The position numbers were made by a program, and so were the translations under genes. 56,330 bases of DNA from Bacteroidaceae bacterium (GTDB lineage: Bacteria > Bacteroidota > Bacteroidia > Bacteroidales > Bacteroidaceae), in assembly GCA_011959205.1 (NCBI GenBank), contig BLLV01000038.1, forward strand, positions 1 through 56,330, written 5' to 3'. The notes under the pieces were generated by a model that saw only the letters and a list, made by a program, of their open reading frames with translations, ran no database searches and was not told the origin of the DNA. The first letter of the stretch is position 1. Every line of letters begins with the position of its first letter. Below, in pieces: positions 10,706 through 19,974 of the stretch.

Positions 10706-12481
10706 ATGAAAAAAGAAATCAAATTCAGTTTGGTCTACCGCGATATGTGGCAGTCATCAGGGAAATACCAGCCCAAAGCTGATCAGTTAGCCAGAATTGC
10801 TCCTCTAATCATTGAAATGGGGTGTTTTGCCCGGGTGGAAACCAATGGAGGTGCTTTTGAGCAAGTGAATTTGCTGTATGGTGAGAATCCTAATAAGGCA
10901 GTGCGTACATTTACCAAACCTTTACGTGAGGCAGGTATTCAGACGCACATGTTGGATCGCGGTTTGAATGCATTGCGGATGTATCCTGTTCCAGCCGATG
11001 TACGCCGGTTGATGTATAAGGTAAAACATGCACAAGGTGTGGATATTACCCGTATCTTTTGCGGCTTGAATGAAGTTCGAAATATCATTCCTTCCATAAA
11101 ATATGCAAAGGAAGCGGGGATGATCCCTCAAGCCACTCTTTGCATCACTTATTCTCCTGTACATACGGTGGAATATTACTCTCATATTGCTGATCAGTTG
11201 ATAAAGGCAGGGGCACCCGAAATCTGTCTGAAAGATATGGCAGGTATCGGTCGTCCCGAAATGCTGGGGCAGTTGGTGAAAAACATCAAAAATAAACATC
11301 CTGAAGTCATTGTACAATATCATGGACATTCCGGTCCCGGATTATCTATGGCATCCATTTTGGAGGTTTGTGAGAACGGTGCCGATATTATTGATGTGGC
11401 TATGGAGCCGTTGTCATGGGGAAAAGTACATCCTGACGTGATTTCTGTACAGGCCATGCTGAAAAATGCAGGCTTTCAGGTTCCGGAAATCAATATGAAG
11501 GCTTATATGAAAGCGCGTAGCATGACGCAGGAGTTTATGGATGACTTTTTGGGATATTTCATGGATCCTACCAACAAGCACATGTCTTCCTTGCTGTTAG
11601 GATGCGGACTTCCCGGTGGCATGATGGGGTCTATGATGGCCGATTTGAAAGGTGTGCATTCGGGAATCAATCTGATTCTGAAAGGGAAGGGAAAAGAGCC
11701 TATGGGTCTGGATGATCTGGTAGTGATGCTGTTTGAAGAAGTGGAATATGTATGGCCGAAATTGGGATATCCTCCTTTGGTAACACCGTTTAGCCAATAT
11801 GTGAAGAATGTGGCTTTGATGAATGTCATGCAGCAGGTGAAGGGAGAGGAGAGATGGACGATGATTGATAACCATACATGGGATATGATTTTGGGAAAGA
11901 GTGGAACGTTGCCGGGTGCGCTGGCTCCTGAAATTATCGAGCTGGCGGAAAGTAAAGGCTACGAATTCACTGATGAGGATCCTCAGTTGAACTATCCTGA
12001 TGAATTGGACAAATACCGTAAGGAGATGGATGAGAATGGCTGGGAGTATGGTGAGGATGAAGAGGAGCTGTTTGAACTGGCCATGCATGACCGACAATAC
12101 CGTGATTATAAATCGGGTGTGGCCAAGAAACGCTTTATGGATGATTTACAACGGGCTCAAGATGCGGCCATGGCAAAAAGTGGCTATGATGAGGAAACGA
12201 TCCGGAAATACAAACGTGCTAAGGCGGATCCTATCATTGCTCCGGATAAAGGACAGATTTTATGGGAGGTTTCTGTGGAGGGGCCTTCTATAGCACCATT
12301 TGTTGGACGGAAATACCAGCATGATGAAGTGTTCTGCTATATTTCCACTCCGTGGGGGGAATACGAAAAGATTTTTGCTAACTTTACGGGACGCATTGTA
12401 GAGGTTTGCGCCCAACAGGGAACTGTTGTTAATAAAGGTGACGTTATAGCTTATTTGGAAAGAACAGAATTTTCTGCATGA
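10706..12481 (+). CDS. Carboxyltransferase of the OadA / pyruvate carboxylase subunit B type, biotinyl lysine motif absent
   Basis: A 591-residue protein laid out like oxaloacetate decarboxylase alpha or PycB: a TIM-barrel carboxyltransferase domain (about 1-300), a central helical domain (about 300-480) and a biotinyl/lipoyl-like C-terminal domain (about 525-591). Metal and catalytic residues expected of the barrel are visible: RD at 12-13, the carbamylated-lysine motif LKDMAG (Lys176), and HGH (206-208). The C-terminal domain has the second half hairpin (GRIVEV, VVNKGDVIAYL), but where EAMKM should carry biotin it reads STPWGEYEKI. So the domain probably cannot be biotinylated in the standard way. 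The ATG at 10706 follows the -7 box at 10662-10669. No OadB/OadG or biotin carboxylase genes are beside it. Confidence 0.85.
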   Translation: MKKEIKFSLVYRDMWQSSGKYQPKADQLARIAPLIIEMGCFARVETNGGAFEQVNLLYGENPNKAVRTFTKPLREAGIQTHMLDRGLNALRMYPVPADVRRLMYKVKHAQGVDITRIFCGLNEVRNIIPSIKYAKEAGMIPQATLCITYSPVHTVEYYSHIADQLIKAGAPEICLKDMAGIGRPEMLGQLVKNIKNKHPEVIVQYHGHSGPGLSMASILEVCENGADIIDVAMEPLSWGKVHPDVISVQAMLKNAGFQVPEINMKAYMKARSMTQEFMDDFLGYFMDPTNKHMSSLLLGCGLPGGMMGSMMADLKGVHSGINLILKGKGKEPMGLDDLVVMLFEEVEYVWPKLGYPPLVTPFSQYVKNVALMNVMQQVKGEERWTMIDNHTWDMILGKSGTLPGALAPEIIELAESKGYEFTDEDPQLNYPDELDKYRKEMDENGWEYGEDEEELFELAMHDRQYRDYKSGVAKKRFMDDLQRAQDAAMAKSGYDEETIRKYKRAKADPIIAPDKGQILWEVSVEGPSIAPFVGRKYQHDEVFCYISTPWGEYEKIFANFTGRIVEVCAQQGTVVNKGDVIAYLERTEFSA

Positions 12482-12504
12482 TTTAAAGGTGAAATATAGC
12501 TTTT

Positions 12505-12555
12505 ATCCGCCATGGCAGGTGCAGGACTTATCATGGCGGATGTTTTTTTTCTTTT
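12505..12555 (+). terminator. Terminator of the carboxyltransferase gene
   Basis: Perfect 10-bp arms ATCCGCCATG (12505-12514) and CATGGCGGAT (12532-12541) are followed by TGTTTTTTTTCTTTT. It lies 23 bases past the stop. Confidence 0.85.
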
Positions 12556-12568
12556 CATCCTTTTAAAA

Positions 12569-12599
12569 TTTGCCTTCATCCGGTAATGTGCTATCTTTG
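12569..12599 (+). promoter_or_regulatory. sigma-ABfr promoter of the DUF1460 gene
   Basis: TTTG at 12569-12572 and TATCTTTG at 12592-12599 are 19 bases apart, an exact match to the Bacteroidetes pattern, with the start codon 26 bases downstream. Confidence 0.75.
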
Positions 12600-12625
12600 T
12601 TGCCCTGCAGAAGAAAGATAAGAAA

Positions 12626-13483
12626 ATGTATATGAGAAAGTTGTACCCGTGGTTGCTGGGAATGATTTTAGGGGCAATGCCCTGCATGGTCTCAGCGTCA
12701 GAAAATGACAGTATAAAAGTCGGTGAGCTGCTTCAAAAGGCTTCCTTATTGCCGGCTGATAGCTGTAGGATATTGTTTTTTGCCAAAAGCCTATTAGGAA
12801 TTCCATATGTGGCGAGTACATTGGACGAGGCGAATGAAGAAACACTGGTCGTGCATTTGGATAAGGTGGATTGTACCACATTTGTTGAAACGGTGCTTGC
12901 ATTGAGTCTCACTGATAAGAATGGGAAAAGTGATTTTGGAAGTTATAAACAAGCGTTACAGTGTATCCGCTATCGGAATGGAAAACAAGCCGGTTATGCC
13001 TCGCGTTTGCATTACTTCAGCGATTGGATTAAAGATAATGAACAAAAAGGGATTGTGCATGAACGTACGGGAGAGTTCGGACTTGCCGTATCACAAGTCT
13101 TGAATCTGGATTTTATGTCCATGCACCCTGACAGTTATCGTCAGTTGAAAAATAATCCTTCCATGATATCCCGAATGATTGAAATAGAGGGAAGATGGAA
13201 GAATGTTCCTGTTTCTTACCTTCCTAAAAGCTGCCTGAATGTTTCTTCTGAAGAACTGGACATCAGGAATGGGGATATCATAGCGATCACCACTAATATA
13301 AAAGGGTTGGATGTGGTGCACACAGGATTTGCTTGCTGGATGGATGGCAAATTGCATTTGCTTCATGCTTCATCAGTCATGAAGAAAGTTATTCTAGATC
13401 CGCAGAGTCTCTTTGATTACTCTAAGAATAAAAAAGCCCACACAGGTGTGCGGGTTATCTCTTTTTCTTCTTTGAAACAGTAG
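12626..13483 (+). CDS. DUF1460 / N-acetylmuramoyl-L-alanine amidase-like exported protein
   Basis: A 285-residue protein with a signal peptide (cleavage probably after VSASA-like residues near 25), so it acts in the periplasm or is exported. The motif [14 protein letters not shown] (about residues 88-101) is the signature of the DUF1460 family, NlpC/P60-like cysteine hydrolases annotated as amidase-like. The cysteine of that motif is the likely nucleophile, and [10 protein letters not shown] near residue 232 supplies a histidine. The family probably trims peptidoglycan or related amide bonds. An in-frame ATG two codons on (12632) is an alternative start. Its 3' end overlaps the convergent mtgA by 29 bases; both act on cell wall. 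Confidence 0.85.
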   Translation: MYMRKLYPWLLGMILGAMPCMVSASENDSIKVGELLQKASLLPADSCRILFFAKSLLGIPYVASTLDEANEETLVVHLDKVDCTTFVETVLALSLTDKNGKSDFGSYKQALQCIRYRNGKQAGYASRLHYFSDWIKDNEQKGIVHERTGEFGLAVSQVLNLDFMSMHPDSYRQLKNNPSMISRMIEIEGRWKNVPVSYLPKSCLNVSSEELDIRNGDIIAITTNIKGLDVVHTGFACWMDGKLHLLHASSVMKKVILDPQSLFDYSKNKKAHTGVRVISFSSLKQ

Positions 13484-14177
13484 AGGGTGTATCCTGTTTG
13501 GGTGGAAATGCAGGAACGCATTTCATAAGATAGAGAATCTTCTTTTTCCTTTTAAGCATATAGTTGCCAGGATTGCCCGAATTGAATTTACGAGGATTGG
13601 GAAGGCTGGCTGCAATTAGTGCGCATTCTTCCGGTGTCAGTTTGCTGGCATTCTTGTGAAAATGTTCGCGTGCTACAGCTTCAGCGCCATAGATGCCATT
13701 TCCCATTTCTATAGAGTTCAGATAGATTTCCATAATCCGTTCCTTGTTCCAGAATAGTTCTATCAAGGTGGTGAAATACACCTCAAATCCTTTTCTAACC
13801 CAGGAGGATGCTGGCCATAAGAAAACATTTTTGGCTGTCTGTTGACTGATAGTACTGGCTCCTCGGGGACGTTTTCGGCTTTTGTTTTCTTCTAAGGCTT
13901 TCTCTATTTCCTTGAAATCAAATCCATTATGCTCAGCAAAGCGATTATCTTCAGAAGCAATAACGGCCATAGGCAGATGGGGGGATATGTTTTCTTTAGG
14001 TACCCAGGTGTGTTTCCATTTTAGATTTTCACCGTGAATAATCTGTTGGGAAGTCCGGATAAACATCAATGGGGTAAAGTAAACCGGAATAAAGCGTAAA
14101 ACGATAACTGCGAGAATGGAAGAACCAAAGAAAACAATCAGCAGGTTACGGATGAATTTAAGAATCTTCTTTTTCAT
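13455..14177 (-). CDS. mtgA: Monofunctional biosynthetic peptidoglycan transglycosylase
   Basis: MtgA polymerises lipid II into glycan strands without a transpeptidase domain. The 240-residue protein has one N-terminal membrane anchor (residues about 10-32) and a GT51 domain with the catalytic motif [15 protein letters not shown], then [18 protein letters not shown] and [20 protein letters not shown]. The C-terminal tail is lysine-rich (SKKKKR) and overlaps the 3' end of the DUF1460 gene on the other strand. It lies downstream of the OmpA-family lipoprotein, with a terminator between, so the two are likely separate units. Confidence 0.96.
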   Translation of the reverse strand: MKKKILKFIRNLLIVFFGSSILAVIVLRFIPVYFTPLMFIRTSQQIIHGENLKWKHTWVPKENISPHLPMAVIASEDNRFAEHNGFDFKEIEKALEENKSRKRPRGASTISQQTAKNVFLWPASSWVRKGFEVYFTTLIELFWNKERIMEIYLNSIEMGNGIYGAEAVAREHFHKNASKLTPEECALIAASLPNPRKFNSGNPGNYMLKRKKKILYLMKCVPAFPPKQDTPSTVSKKKKR

Positions 14178-14190
14178 GCTTGTGTATTAA

Positions 14191-14230
14191 AAATCAATTT
14201 CGGGCAGAAATTCCTGTCCGAAATTGATTT
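14191..14230 (-). terminator. Terminator of the OmpA-family lipoprotein gene
   Basis: Arms 14191-14207 and 14214-14230 (AAATCAATTTCGGGCAG / CTGTCCGAAATTGATTT) pair over 17 bases with one G:U, loop of 6. On the minus strand it runs into TTTTTAAT. It separates the lipoprotein gene from mtgA. Confidence 0.75.
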
Positions 14231-14245
14231 ACTTTGTTTTATGTA

Positions 14246-14965
14246 TTATTTCAGTGTGCCTGCTTCTGCTTGCTGAATCATTTGTTGGCTGGCATACATA
14301 TATACTTCTACACGGCGGTTCTGCTGGCGTCCTTCGGCTGTGTCATTATTACCTATCGGGTCTGCCTGCCCCAAGCCTTCTACAGACTTGATCTGAGAAT
14401 TATTTACACCGCAACTCAACAAATAACTAGCCACACTTTGAGCACGTTCCTGTGACAGGTTAAGGTTCTTTTGAATGCTTTGTTCGGCGGTACTGTTTCT
14501 CCAGCCCTGATTATCTGTATATCCATAGACGGATACGTCCATATCCCTGTTCTGGTTCAATACGTTGTTTGCAAATTTACTTAAAGCCGATTTCGCTTGT
14601 GCGCTCAAGGACGCATTTCCTGTATTGAAGAGAATGCCAGAATCGAAAGTTACTTTTACAGCTTGAAGGCCGTTGTTATCTGTTACCTGTTCTACCTGTG
14701 CACCTTGGATTTGAGCCGCTTCTTCTGCCGCTTTATCCATTTTTTTTCCAATTAACACACCGGCGCCTGTACCTACTGCCGCACCTACAGCTGCGCCAAT
14801 GGCCGCACCTTTACCATGTCCGGCTATTCCGCCGATAATTGCTCCCAAAGCTGCGCCACCACCGCCACCGATCAGACCGCCTTTAGCGGTATTATTCATG
14901 TTACCACATCCACTGAATACTAGTGTAGCACTCAGTAATAAAGCCATAATCTTAGTCTTTTTCAT
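14246..14965 (-). CDS. OmpA family lipoprotein with glycine-zipper segment
   Basis: A 239-residue envelope protein like E. coli YiaD. The signal peptide ends in a lipobox (LVFSGC). A glycine-zipper stretch follows (about residues 25-75, repeated GAAIGA and GGIAGHG patterns) that can lie in the membrane. The C-terminal OmpA domain (about 105-225) binds peptidoglycan, with [21 protein letters not shown] and [12 protein letters not shown]. It probably ties the outer membrane to the wall. An ATG four codons upstream (14977) is also in frame; [11 protein letters not shown] is the better signal peptide start. Confidence 0.92.
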   Translation of the reverse strand: MKKTKIMALLLSATLVFSGCGNMNNTAKGGLIGGGGGAALGAIIGGIAGHGKGAAIGAAVGAAVGTGAGVLIGKKMDKAAEEAAQIQGAQVEQVTDNNGLQAVKVTFDSGILFNTGNASLSAQAKSALSKFANNVLNQNRDMDVSVYGYTDNQGWRNSTAEQSIQKNLNLSQERAQSVASYLLSCGVNNSQIKSVEGLGQADPIGNNDTAEGRQQNRRVEVYMYASQQMIQQAEAGTLK

Positions 14966-15018
14966 AATCATGTTCATTTTAATATATTAATTTAATGACT
15001 TAATGCAAAAATTGTTCA

Positions 15019-16050
15019 TTAAACAGCCTGATAATTTAAAGCTTTCTTCTTGATAAGCATAAACCAGATCAGACAAGTAATTCCTTTCATAGTGCTAGTG
15101 ATGCTTATGGCTCTCAGTACACGGGAGATTTGCCGTGCTGCATAGTTTTGAGCCACAAAAGCACTGAGAGCGGTAGAAAAACCTTGGGAAGTATTCCAAG
15201 TGATGGCCTCGATTTGTCCTCCGGTAGTGAGTGCCATCAGTCCTAAATGGCCACCTTGTTCTGTGGCGGTTCTTCCAAGAAACATATTGACGAAAGCGAA
15301 TAGTGTATTGAGCACTGCTACCGGTAATCCTATTTTCAGGATGTGGTGTGTATATTGTTTCTTCAGTTTGGTAAATACCCGGAAGTCATCCCATAATATT
15401 TTTTTTTGTTTCAATTGATAGAGAAACAGCATACATACAGTCGCTTCGGCCAACCAAGTGGCAATTGCGGCTCCTATAGTCCCCCAATTTAAACCAAAGA
15501 TCAAAATAGGATCTAATATTATGTTTATAATCAGACCGATACCGTTAATGGAAAAAGGAATTTTGCTTCGTCCGGCAGCATTGAATACCCCTGTAAAGGC
15601 GGCTGATAAAAAGACGAATGGGAAGGCTGTTGCTATAATCCGTAGATATTCCACAGCCGTCTTGGCTATGTGGGGAGCCAGTTCATAGATACTGATAATG
15701 GGAGTGGCGAAGATGAATAACAATGCTCCCCAACTCAATGATATAAGTAAGGATAAAGTAAGATTATGTGACGCAAGCGCACGGGTAGCTTGTTCGTTTT
15801 TTACCCCGATGGCTTGTCCTACGCTGACTTCCGAACCTACTTTGTTCAGCAGGGAGATAGATGTGGACATCCACGTAAGAATTCCTACCGAACCTATGGC
15901 AGCTATTGCTTCACTTCCTATCCTTCCTACCCAGGCCATGTCGGTCAGACTATATGCCATCTGTATGAATGAAGTGGCCATAATGGGCATTGCCAAAGTA
16001 AACAATTGCTTCAGAATAGGGCCTTGAGTCAGATTCTTAGTTCCTTTCAT
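15019..16050 (-). CDS. MATE family efflux transporter with probable internal deletion
   Basis: Multidrug and toxin extrusion (MATE) transporters export cationic drugs or metabolites with Na+ or H+. The first 300 residues look normal (LTQGPILKQLFTLAMPIM, the AAIGSVG and FNAAGRSKIPF motifs, QGFSTALSAFVAQNYAA). The protein has only 343 residues, against about 440-450 usual. After AARQISRVLRA it jumps to ISITSTMKGITCLIWFMLIKKK, which looks like the last membrane helix and basic tail of such proteins. So about 100 residues (roughly helices 9 to 11) seem to be missing in frame. Such a protein is unlikely to transport. It may be a decaying gene. Confidence 0.8.
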   Translation of the reverse strand: MKGTKNLTQGPILKQLFTLAMPIMATSFIQMAYSLTDMAWVGRIGSEAIAAIGSVGILTWMSTSISLLNKVGSEVSVGQAIGVKNEQATRALASHNLTLSLLISLSWGALLFIFATPIISIYELAPHIAKTAVEYLRIIATAFPFVFLSAAFTGVFNAAGRSKIPFSINGIGLIINIILDPILIFGLNWGTIGAAIATWLAEATVCMLFLYQLKQKKILWDDFRVFTKLKKQYTHHILKIGLPVAVLNTLFAFVNMFLGRTATEQGGHLGLMALTTGGQIEAITWNTSQGFSTALSAFVAQNYAARQISRVLRAISITSTMKGITCLIWFMLIKKKALNYQAV

Positions 16051-16163
16051 TCGTCATTAATGGATAAATTGTCTGCAAAGGTAGAAATTTATACTGATTT
16101 CAGTGGAGTTTGCCGATAAAAATACTTTTCTATTGCTCTTTCTAAATGGTCAGGCTGTTCTAT

Positions 16164-16220
16164 AAAAAAACTTTGGAGTTCTTGAAGAAGGATAAAACCT
16201 TTTCAAAACACTCCAAAAGT
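16164..16220 (-). terminator. Terminator of glyA
   Basis: On the minus strand the arms 16210-16217 and 16172-16179 (TTTGGAGT / ACTCCAAA) enclose an inner partial stem and are followed by a T-run (16164-16170). It lies about 30 bases past the glyA stop. Confidence 0.75.
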
Positions 16221-16250
16221 TTCTTTATGAGTATTGTTGGAAGCCGTTGA

Positions 16251-17531
16251 TTAGTAAGCGAAAATAGGATATTTCTTCATTGTTTCGTTTACGCGTGCAC
16301 GAACTTGTGCAATCACTTCTTCATTATCTACGTTTGAAAGAACAGTTTCAATCATTTCGGCGATTTCCAACATCAAGTCTTCTTTTGCACCGCGGGTTGT
16401 GATGGCTGGAGTTCCCAAACGGATACCTGAAGTTTGGAAAGCGGAACGGCTGTCAAACGGAACCATGTTCTTGTTTACAGTGATATCGGCGGCAACCAAT
16501 GCCTTTTCTGCTACCTTACCTGTCAGATCAGGGTATTTGGTGCGCAGGTCTACCAGCATGGAGTGGTTGTCTGTACCACCGGAAACAATCGTAAAACCAC
16601 GGTCAATCAGAGCCTGTGCCAATACAGCTGCATTCTTTTTTACTTGTGTTTGATATTCTTTGTATTCAGGTTGTAAACATTCACCGAATGCAACAGCTTT
16701 GGCTGCGATGACATGTTCCAACGGACCGCCTTGGATGCCTGGGAATACAGCAGAATCCAAAAGTTGTGACATCATCTTGATTTCGCCTTTCGGAGTTTTT
16801 TTACCCCATGGGTTAGGAAAGTCTTTACCCATCATGATAACACCTCCACGAGGACCACGAAGGGTTTTGTGGGTTGTTGAAGTAACGATATGAGCATATT
16901 TAACCGGGTTGTCCAATAGTCCGGCAGCAATCAGCCCTGCAGGGTGGGCCATATCGATCATCAGGATGGCTCCCACTTTATCTGCAATTTCACGCATACG
17001 TTTATAGTCCCACTCGCGAGAATAGGCTGAACCTCCACCGATAATCATTTTGGGTTTTTCACGTAATGCGATTTCTTCCATCTGATCGTAATCCACACGA
17101 CCTGTTTCTTTGTTCAGGTTGTATTCACACGGAGTATAAATAATTCCGGATGTGTTAACTGACGAGCCATGTGACAAGTGACCGCCATGAGCCAGATTTA
17201 ATCCCATAAATTTATCACCCGGATTCAAAACGGCCAAGAATACGGCTGCATTGGCCTGTGCTCCGGAGTGGGGCTGTACATTAGCCCATTCTGCTCCAAA
17301 TATTTGTTTCAGTCTGTCGATAGCGATTTGTTCGCTCTGATCCACCACCTCGCAACCGCCATAGTAGCGCTTGCCGGGATACCCTTCAGCATATTTGTTG
17401 GTAAGGCAAGACCCCATGGCTTGCATTACTTGGTCACTAACAAAGTTCTCGGATGCGATCAGCTCGATACCTTTGAGCTGGCGTTGATGCTCTTTTTCAA
17501 TAATGTCGAAAATCAAATCGTCTCTTTTCAT
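16251..17531 (-). CDS. glyA: Serine hydroxymethyltransferase
   Basis: GlyA converts serine and tetrahydrofolate to glycine and methylene-tetrahydrofolate, the main source of one-carbon units. The 426-residue length is typical. The PLP lysine is in [15 protein letters not shown] (about residue 225-235), and [13 protein letters not shown] and the [10 protein letters not shown] segment are conserved. It lies downstream of pyrB-pyrI-flavin reductase on the same strand but has its own promoter-like box (TAACTTTG on the minus strand at 17577-17584) and its own terminator. Confidence 0.98.
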   Translation of the reverse strand: MKRDDLIFDIIEKEHQRQLKGIELIASENFVSDQVMQAMGSCLTNKYAEGYPGKRYYGGCEVVDQSEQIAIDRLKQIFGAEWANVQPHSGAQANAAVFLAVLNPGDKFMGLNLAHGGHLSHGSSVNTSGIIYTPCEYNLNKETGRVDYDQMEEIALREKPKMIIGGGSAYSREWDYKRMREIADKVGAILMIDMAHPAGLIAAGLLDNPVKYAHIVTSTTHKTLRGPRGGVIMMGKDFPNPWGKKTPKGEIKMMSQLLDSAVFPGIQGGPLEHVIAAKAVAFGECLQPEYKEYQTQVKKNAAVLAQALIDRGFTIVSGGTDNHSMLVDLRTKYPDLTGKVAEKALVAADITVNKNMVPFDSRSAFQTSGIRLGTPAITTRGAKEDLMLEIAEMIETVLSNVDNEEVIAQVRARVNETMKKYPIFAY

Positions 17532-17576
17532 TTCTTTTTATAATAAGTTTATGTGCGATATTCGATTCTGAATTCA

Positions 17577-17584
17577 CAAAGTTA
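17577..17584 (-). promoter_or_regulatory. -7 box of the glyA promoter
   Basis: Reads TAACTTTG on the minus strand, an exact TAnnTTTG match, 46 bases before the glyA start. The -33 site reads TTTC instead of TTTG. Confidence 0.5.
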
Positions 17585-17808
17585 AGTATTTTTGGAATAT
17601 AAGGAAATTATTTAGAAGAAAATGTTTGGTGGAATTACAGAAAAAACACGTGTGATTTTCTTTTTTTATATTGGTAAGAGTTGAAGCCTCTCCTTTTATT
17701 TTTACATCGATTTTAAGTTCTTCTTCCGAATCCTTCTTTTTTACTTGTGTGTGACGAGTAAAGTTAGGCAGGAAGTAATAAAACGATTAATAAAAGGAGT
17801 TTCTTCAT
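17581..17808 (-). pseudogene. Possible remnant of a small exported protein gene
   Basis: Eight bases past the flavin reductase stop, an ATG on the minus strand at 17808 opens a 14-codon frame, MKKLLLLIVLLLPA, that looks exactly like a signal peptide and then stops at 17764. The next frame stays open from there and reads VKKKDSEEELKIDVKIKGEA and on, with plausible charged composition, until a stop at 17575-17577 near the glyA promoter. A single-base indel would join the two. I cannot name a family. It could equally be chance in AT-rich sequence, though the signal-peptide start directly after a gene is suggestive. Confidence 0.25.
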
Positions 17809-17816
17809 GGGATGTC

Positions 17817-18389
17817 TTAGGATTTTTTGTTCTTTTCTACAGACCAGCCAAACTTCCCGATTTTCGGTCCCAATTCAAAATATCCACCATGAACATAGAC
17901 TAACGGGTTAGCTTGGGATAATTCGAATTTTCCTGTTCCCTCATTCAGGTACTTGTCATCGGCTTTTACATTTACCACATCAGCTATAAACATGTCATGA
18001 GATCCTAGTGAGATAATTTCCTTTACCCTGCACTCTATACAGAGCGGAGATTCCTCGATGATAGGCGCACTGACTATTTTTGCTTTTCCCGGAGTCAGCT
18101 TCATTTCTTTGAATTTATTATAATCTTTGCCCGAACGCACTCCGCACCAGTCGGTGGCAAATGCCATGTCTTTGGTGGTAAGGTTGATGACGAACTCCAT
18201 ATTCCGTTTCAAAATGGGGTAGGAATGTCGTTCCGGGCGCACGGATATATAGCACATGGCAGGGTTGGTACAAATAGTACCTGCCCATGCCACTGTGATA
18301 ATATTATATTCTTCTTCCTTACTTCCGCAACTTACTAATAGAGCCGGAAGAGGATAAATCATAGTCCCCGGCTTCCAGTCTTGTTTCAT
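17817..18389 (-). CDS. Flavin reductase family protein
   Basis: A 190-residue protein of the flavin reductase-like (FMN-binding split barrel) family. Such proteins bind FMN and reduce flavins or act as partners of oxygenases; no exact substrate can be named. Visible family features are PALLVSCG near the start, the flavin-binding segment TVAWAGTICTNPAMCYISVRP (within residues 33-53) and LGSHDMFIADVV (about 130-142). It starts 5 bases past the stop of pyrI, so it is the third gene of the pyrB-pyrI operon. The link to pyrimidine synthesis is positional only. Confidence 0.88.
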   Translation of the reverse strand: MKQDWKPGTMIYPLPALLVSCGSKEEEYNIITVAWAGTICTNPAMCYISVRPERHSYPILKRNMEFVINLTTKDMAFATDWCGVRSGKDYNKFKEMKLTPGKAKIVSAPIIEESPLCIECRVKEIISLGSHDMFIADVVNVKADDKYLNEGTGKFELSQANPLVYVHGGYFELGPKIGKFGWSVEKNKKS

Positions 18390-18394
18390 AATGA

Positions 18395-18862
18395 TTATAG
18401 CAGTTTGATACCTTCTTTACTTTGTTCCTTTTCGCAGTAATGACATTTCAAGATTCCATGTTCTTTGTCAATTACATGAAACAGGGTGGTCATTGGCTCA
18501 TTGTTGGTAATACATTTGGGATTAGCGCATTTTACAATGCCGCGTAATTCCTGAGGCATCAAAACTTGTTTCTTTTCCACCACTTCATAGTCACGGATAA
18601 TGTTCAGTTTCACATTCGGAGCCACTACAGAAAGACGGCTTATTTCCTCATCAGTAAAAAAGCGGTCAGCTACTTTAATAATTCCTTTTTTGCCAAGTTT
18701 CTTGCTCTCGAAGTTGTTTCCGATGGTTATGTTAGAATCTGAATCCTGCAATCCCAACAAGGCGACTACAGTAAACAATTTATCGGAAGGTATATGGTCT
18801 ATGACAGTGCCGTTTTTCAAAGCGGCTACCTGCAATGCTTGTTTATTATCACTCATCTTCAT
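18395..18862 (-). CDS. pyrI: Aspartate carbamoyltransferase regulatory subunit
   Basis: PyrI binds nucleotide effectors and, through zinc, docks onto PyrB trimers to make allosteric aspartate transcarbamoylase. The protein has 155 residues from the ATG at 18862 (153 from the next in-frame ATG at 18856, equal to E. coli PyrI). Upstream in-frame codons lie inside pyrB and are ignored. The C-terminal zinc site shows the C-x4-C and C-x2-C pattern in CANPKC and CHYC. It begins 8 bases past the pyrB stop. Presence of PyrI suggests feedback control of the pathway by CTP or ATP. Confidence 0.96.
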   Translation of the reverse strand: MKMSDNKQALQVAALKNGTVIDHIPSDKLFTVVALLGLQDSDSNITIGNNFESKKLGKKGIIKVADRFFTDEEISRLSVVAPNVKLNIIRDYEVVEKKQVLMPQELRGIVKCANPKCITNNEPMTTLFHVIDKEHGILKCHYCEKEQSKEGIKLL

Positions 18863-18870
18863 TTTTGTTT

Positions 18871-19812
18871 TTACTTTTTTGCATCTTCTATAACATCTTC
18901 CAAGGTTATGCCCAATACATCGCAAAGGATGGCTTGGCGCGCATAAAGTCCGTTTTGTGCCTGCTGGAAGTAGTAAGCCTTCGGGTTCTCATCCACATCA
19001 TATGCTATTTCGTTGACGCGTGGCAGAGGATGCAGGATACGCAGATTAGGACGGGTATGTTCCAGCATCTTATTCCTTAATATATATACATCTTTCACAC
19101 GTTCATATTCCATCAGGTCGGTGAAACGCTCGCGTTGTACACGGGTCATGTAAAGAATATCAGCATCAGCAATGGTTTCTTCGTTAAAGTCTGTATATTC
19201 TTTGTATTTAATTTGGTGCTCCTTGCAATATATTTTATATTCTTCGGGCATTTTCAATTCTTCCGGAGCGATGAAATGGAAAGTGGGGTTGAAGTGGCGC
19301 ATGGCCATCAGCAAAGAATGAACAGTCCGTCCGTATTTCAAATCACCTACCAGATAGATATTCAGATTTTCAAGCGTTCCTTGTGTCTTATATATGGAGT
19401 AGAGGTCTAGCATGGTTTGTGAAGGATGCTGGTTGGCTCCGTCTCCGGCATTGACTATAGGCACCGGGGCGACTTCGCTGGCGTATCTTGCGGCACCTTC
19501 CAAGAAATGGCGCATTACGATAATGTCGGCGTAATTGCTTACCATCATGATGGTATCTTTCAACGTTTCCCCTTTTGAAGAACTGGTTACTTTGGGATCT
19601 GTGAATCCGATAACGCGGGCTCCCAGTCTGTTTGCTGCGGTTTCAAAACTGAGTCGTGTACGGGTGGAGGGCTCAAAGAAAAGAGTGGCGACAACTTTGC
19701 CGTCCAGAATTTTACGATTAGGCTTCTTTTCAAACTCTTTTGCCATCTCCAGAAGGTAGAGGATTTTCTCTTTCGAGTGTTCGGCAATAGTGACTAAACT
19801 TCTATTTTCCAT
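18871..19812 (-). CDS. pyrB: Aspartate carbamoyltransferase catalytic subunit
   Basis: PyrB joins carbamoyl phosphate and aspartate, the committed step of pyrimidine synthesis. The 313-residue protein shows the carbamoyl phosphate motif [10 protein letters not shown] (about residue 50), the 80s-loop [23 protein letters not shown] (about 130) and [13 protein letters not shown] (about 265). It heads the operon pyrB-pyrI-flavin reductase. A weak promoter-like box (TACCTTTA on the minus strand near 19850-19857) lies upstream. Its divergent neighbour is the class A PBP. Confidence 0.98.
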   Translation of the reverse strand: MENRSLVTIAEHSKEKILYLLEMAKEFEKKPNRKILDGKVVATLFFEPSTRTRLSFETAANRLGARVIGFTDPKVTSSSKGETLKDTIMMVSNYADIIVMRHFLEGAARYASEVAPVPIVNAGDGANQHPSQTMLDLYSIYKTQGTLENLNIYLVGDLKYGRTVHSLLMAMRHFNPTFHFIAPEELKMPEEYKIYCKEHQIKYKEYTDFNEETIADADILYMTRVQRERFTDLMEYERVKDVYILRNKMLEHTRPNLRILHPLPRVNEIAYDVDENPKAYYFQQAQNGLYARQAILCDVLGITLEDVIEDAKK

Positions 19813-19942
19813 ATTGGCTTTGTATTTATGATTACAATCTTATACGGAGTGTAAAGGTATGAAAAAAAAATAAATGAGCGAAGAATTAAAAGATATTTCG
19901 TTGAACTTTGTTAGAAACACAATCTATCTCAAAGTTTTTCCT

Positions 19943-19950
19943 TACTTTTG
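19943..19950 (+). promoter_or_regulatory. -7 box of the class A PBP gene
   Basis: TACTTTTG, an exact TAnnTTTG match, 24 bases before the ATG at 19975. No well-spaced -33 TTTG. Confidence 0.45.
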
Positions 19951-19974
19951 TGCCGTTAATTACAAGAAAATGTC

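Noticed and set aside
10011..12481. Sigma/anti-sigma plus SusCD polysaccharide utilisation locus
   Set aside because: No anti-sigma, TonB-dependent receptor, SusD or glycoside hydrolase genes accompany the sigma factor.
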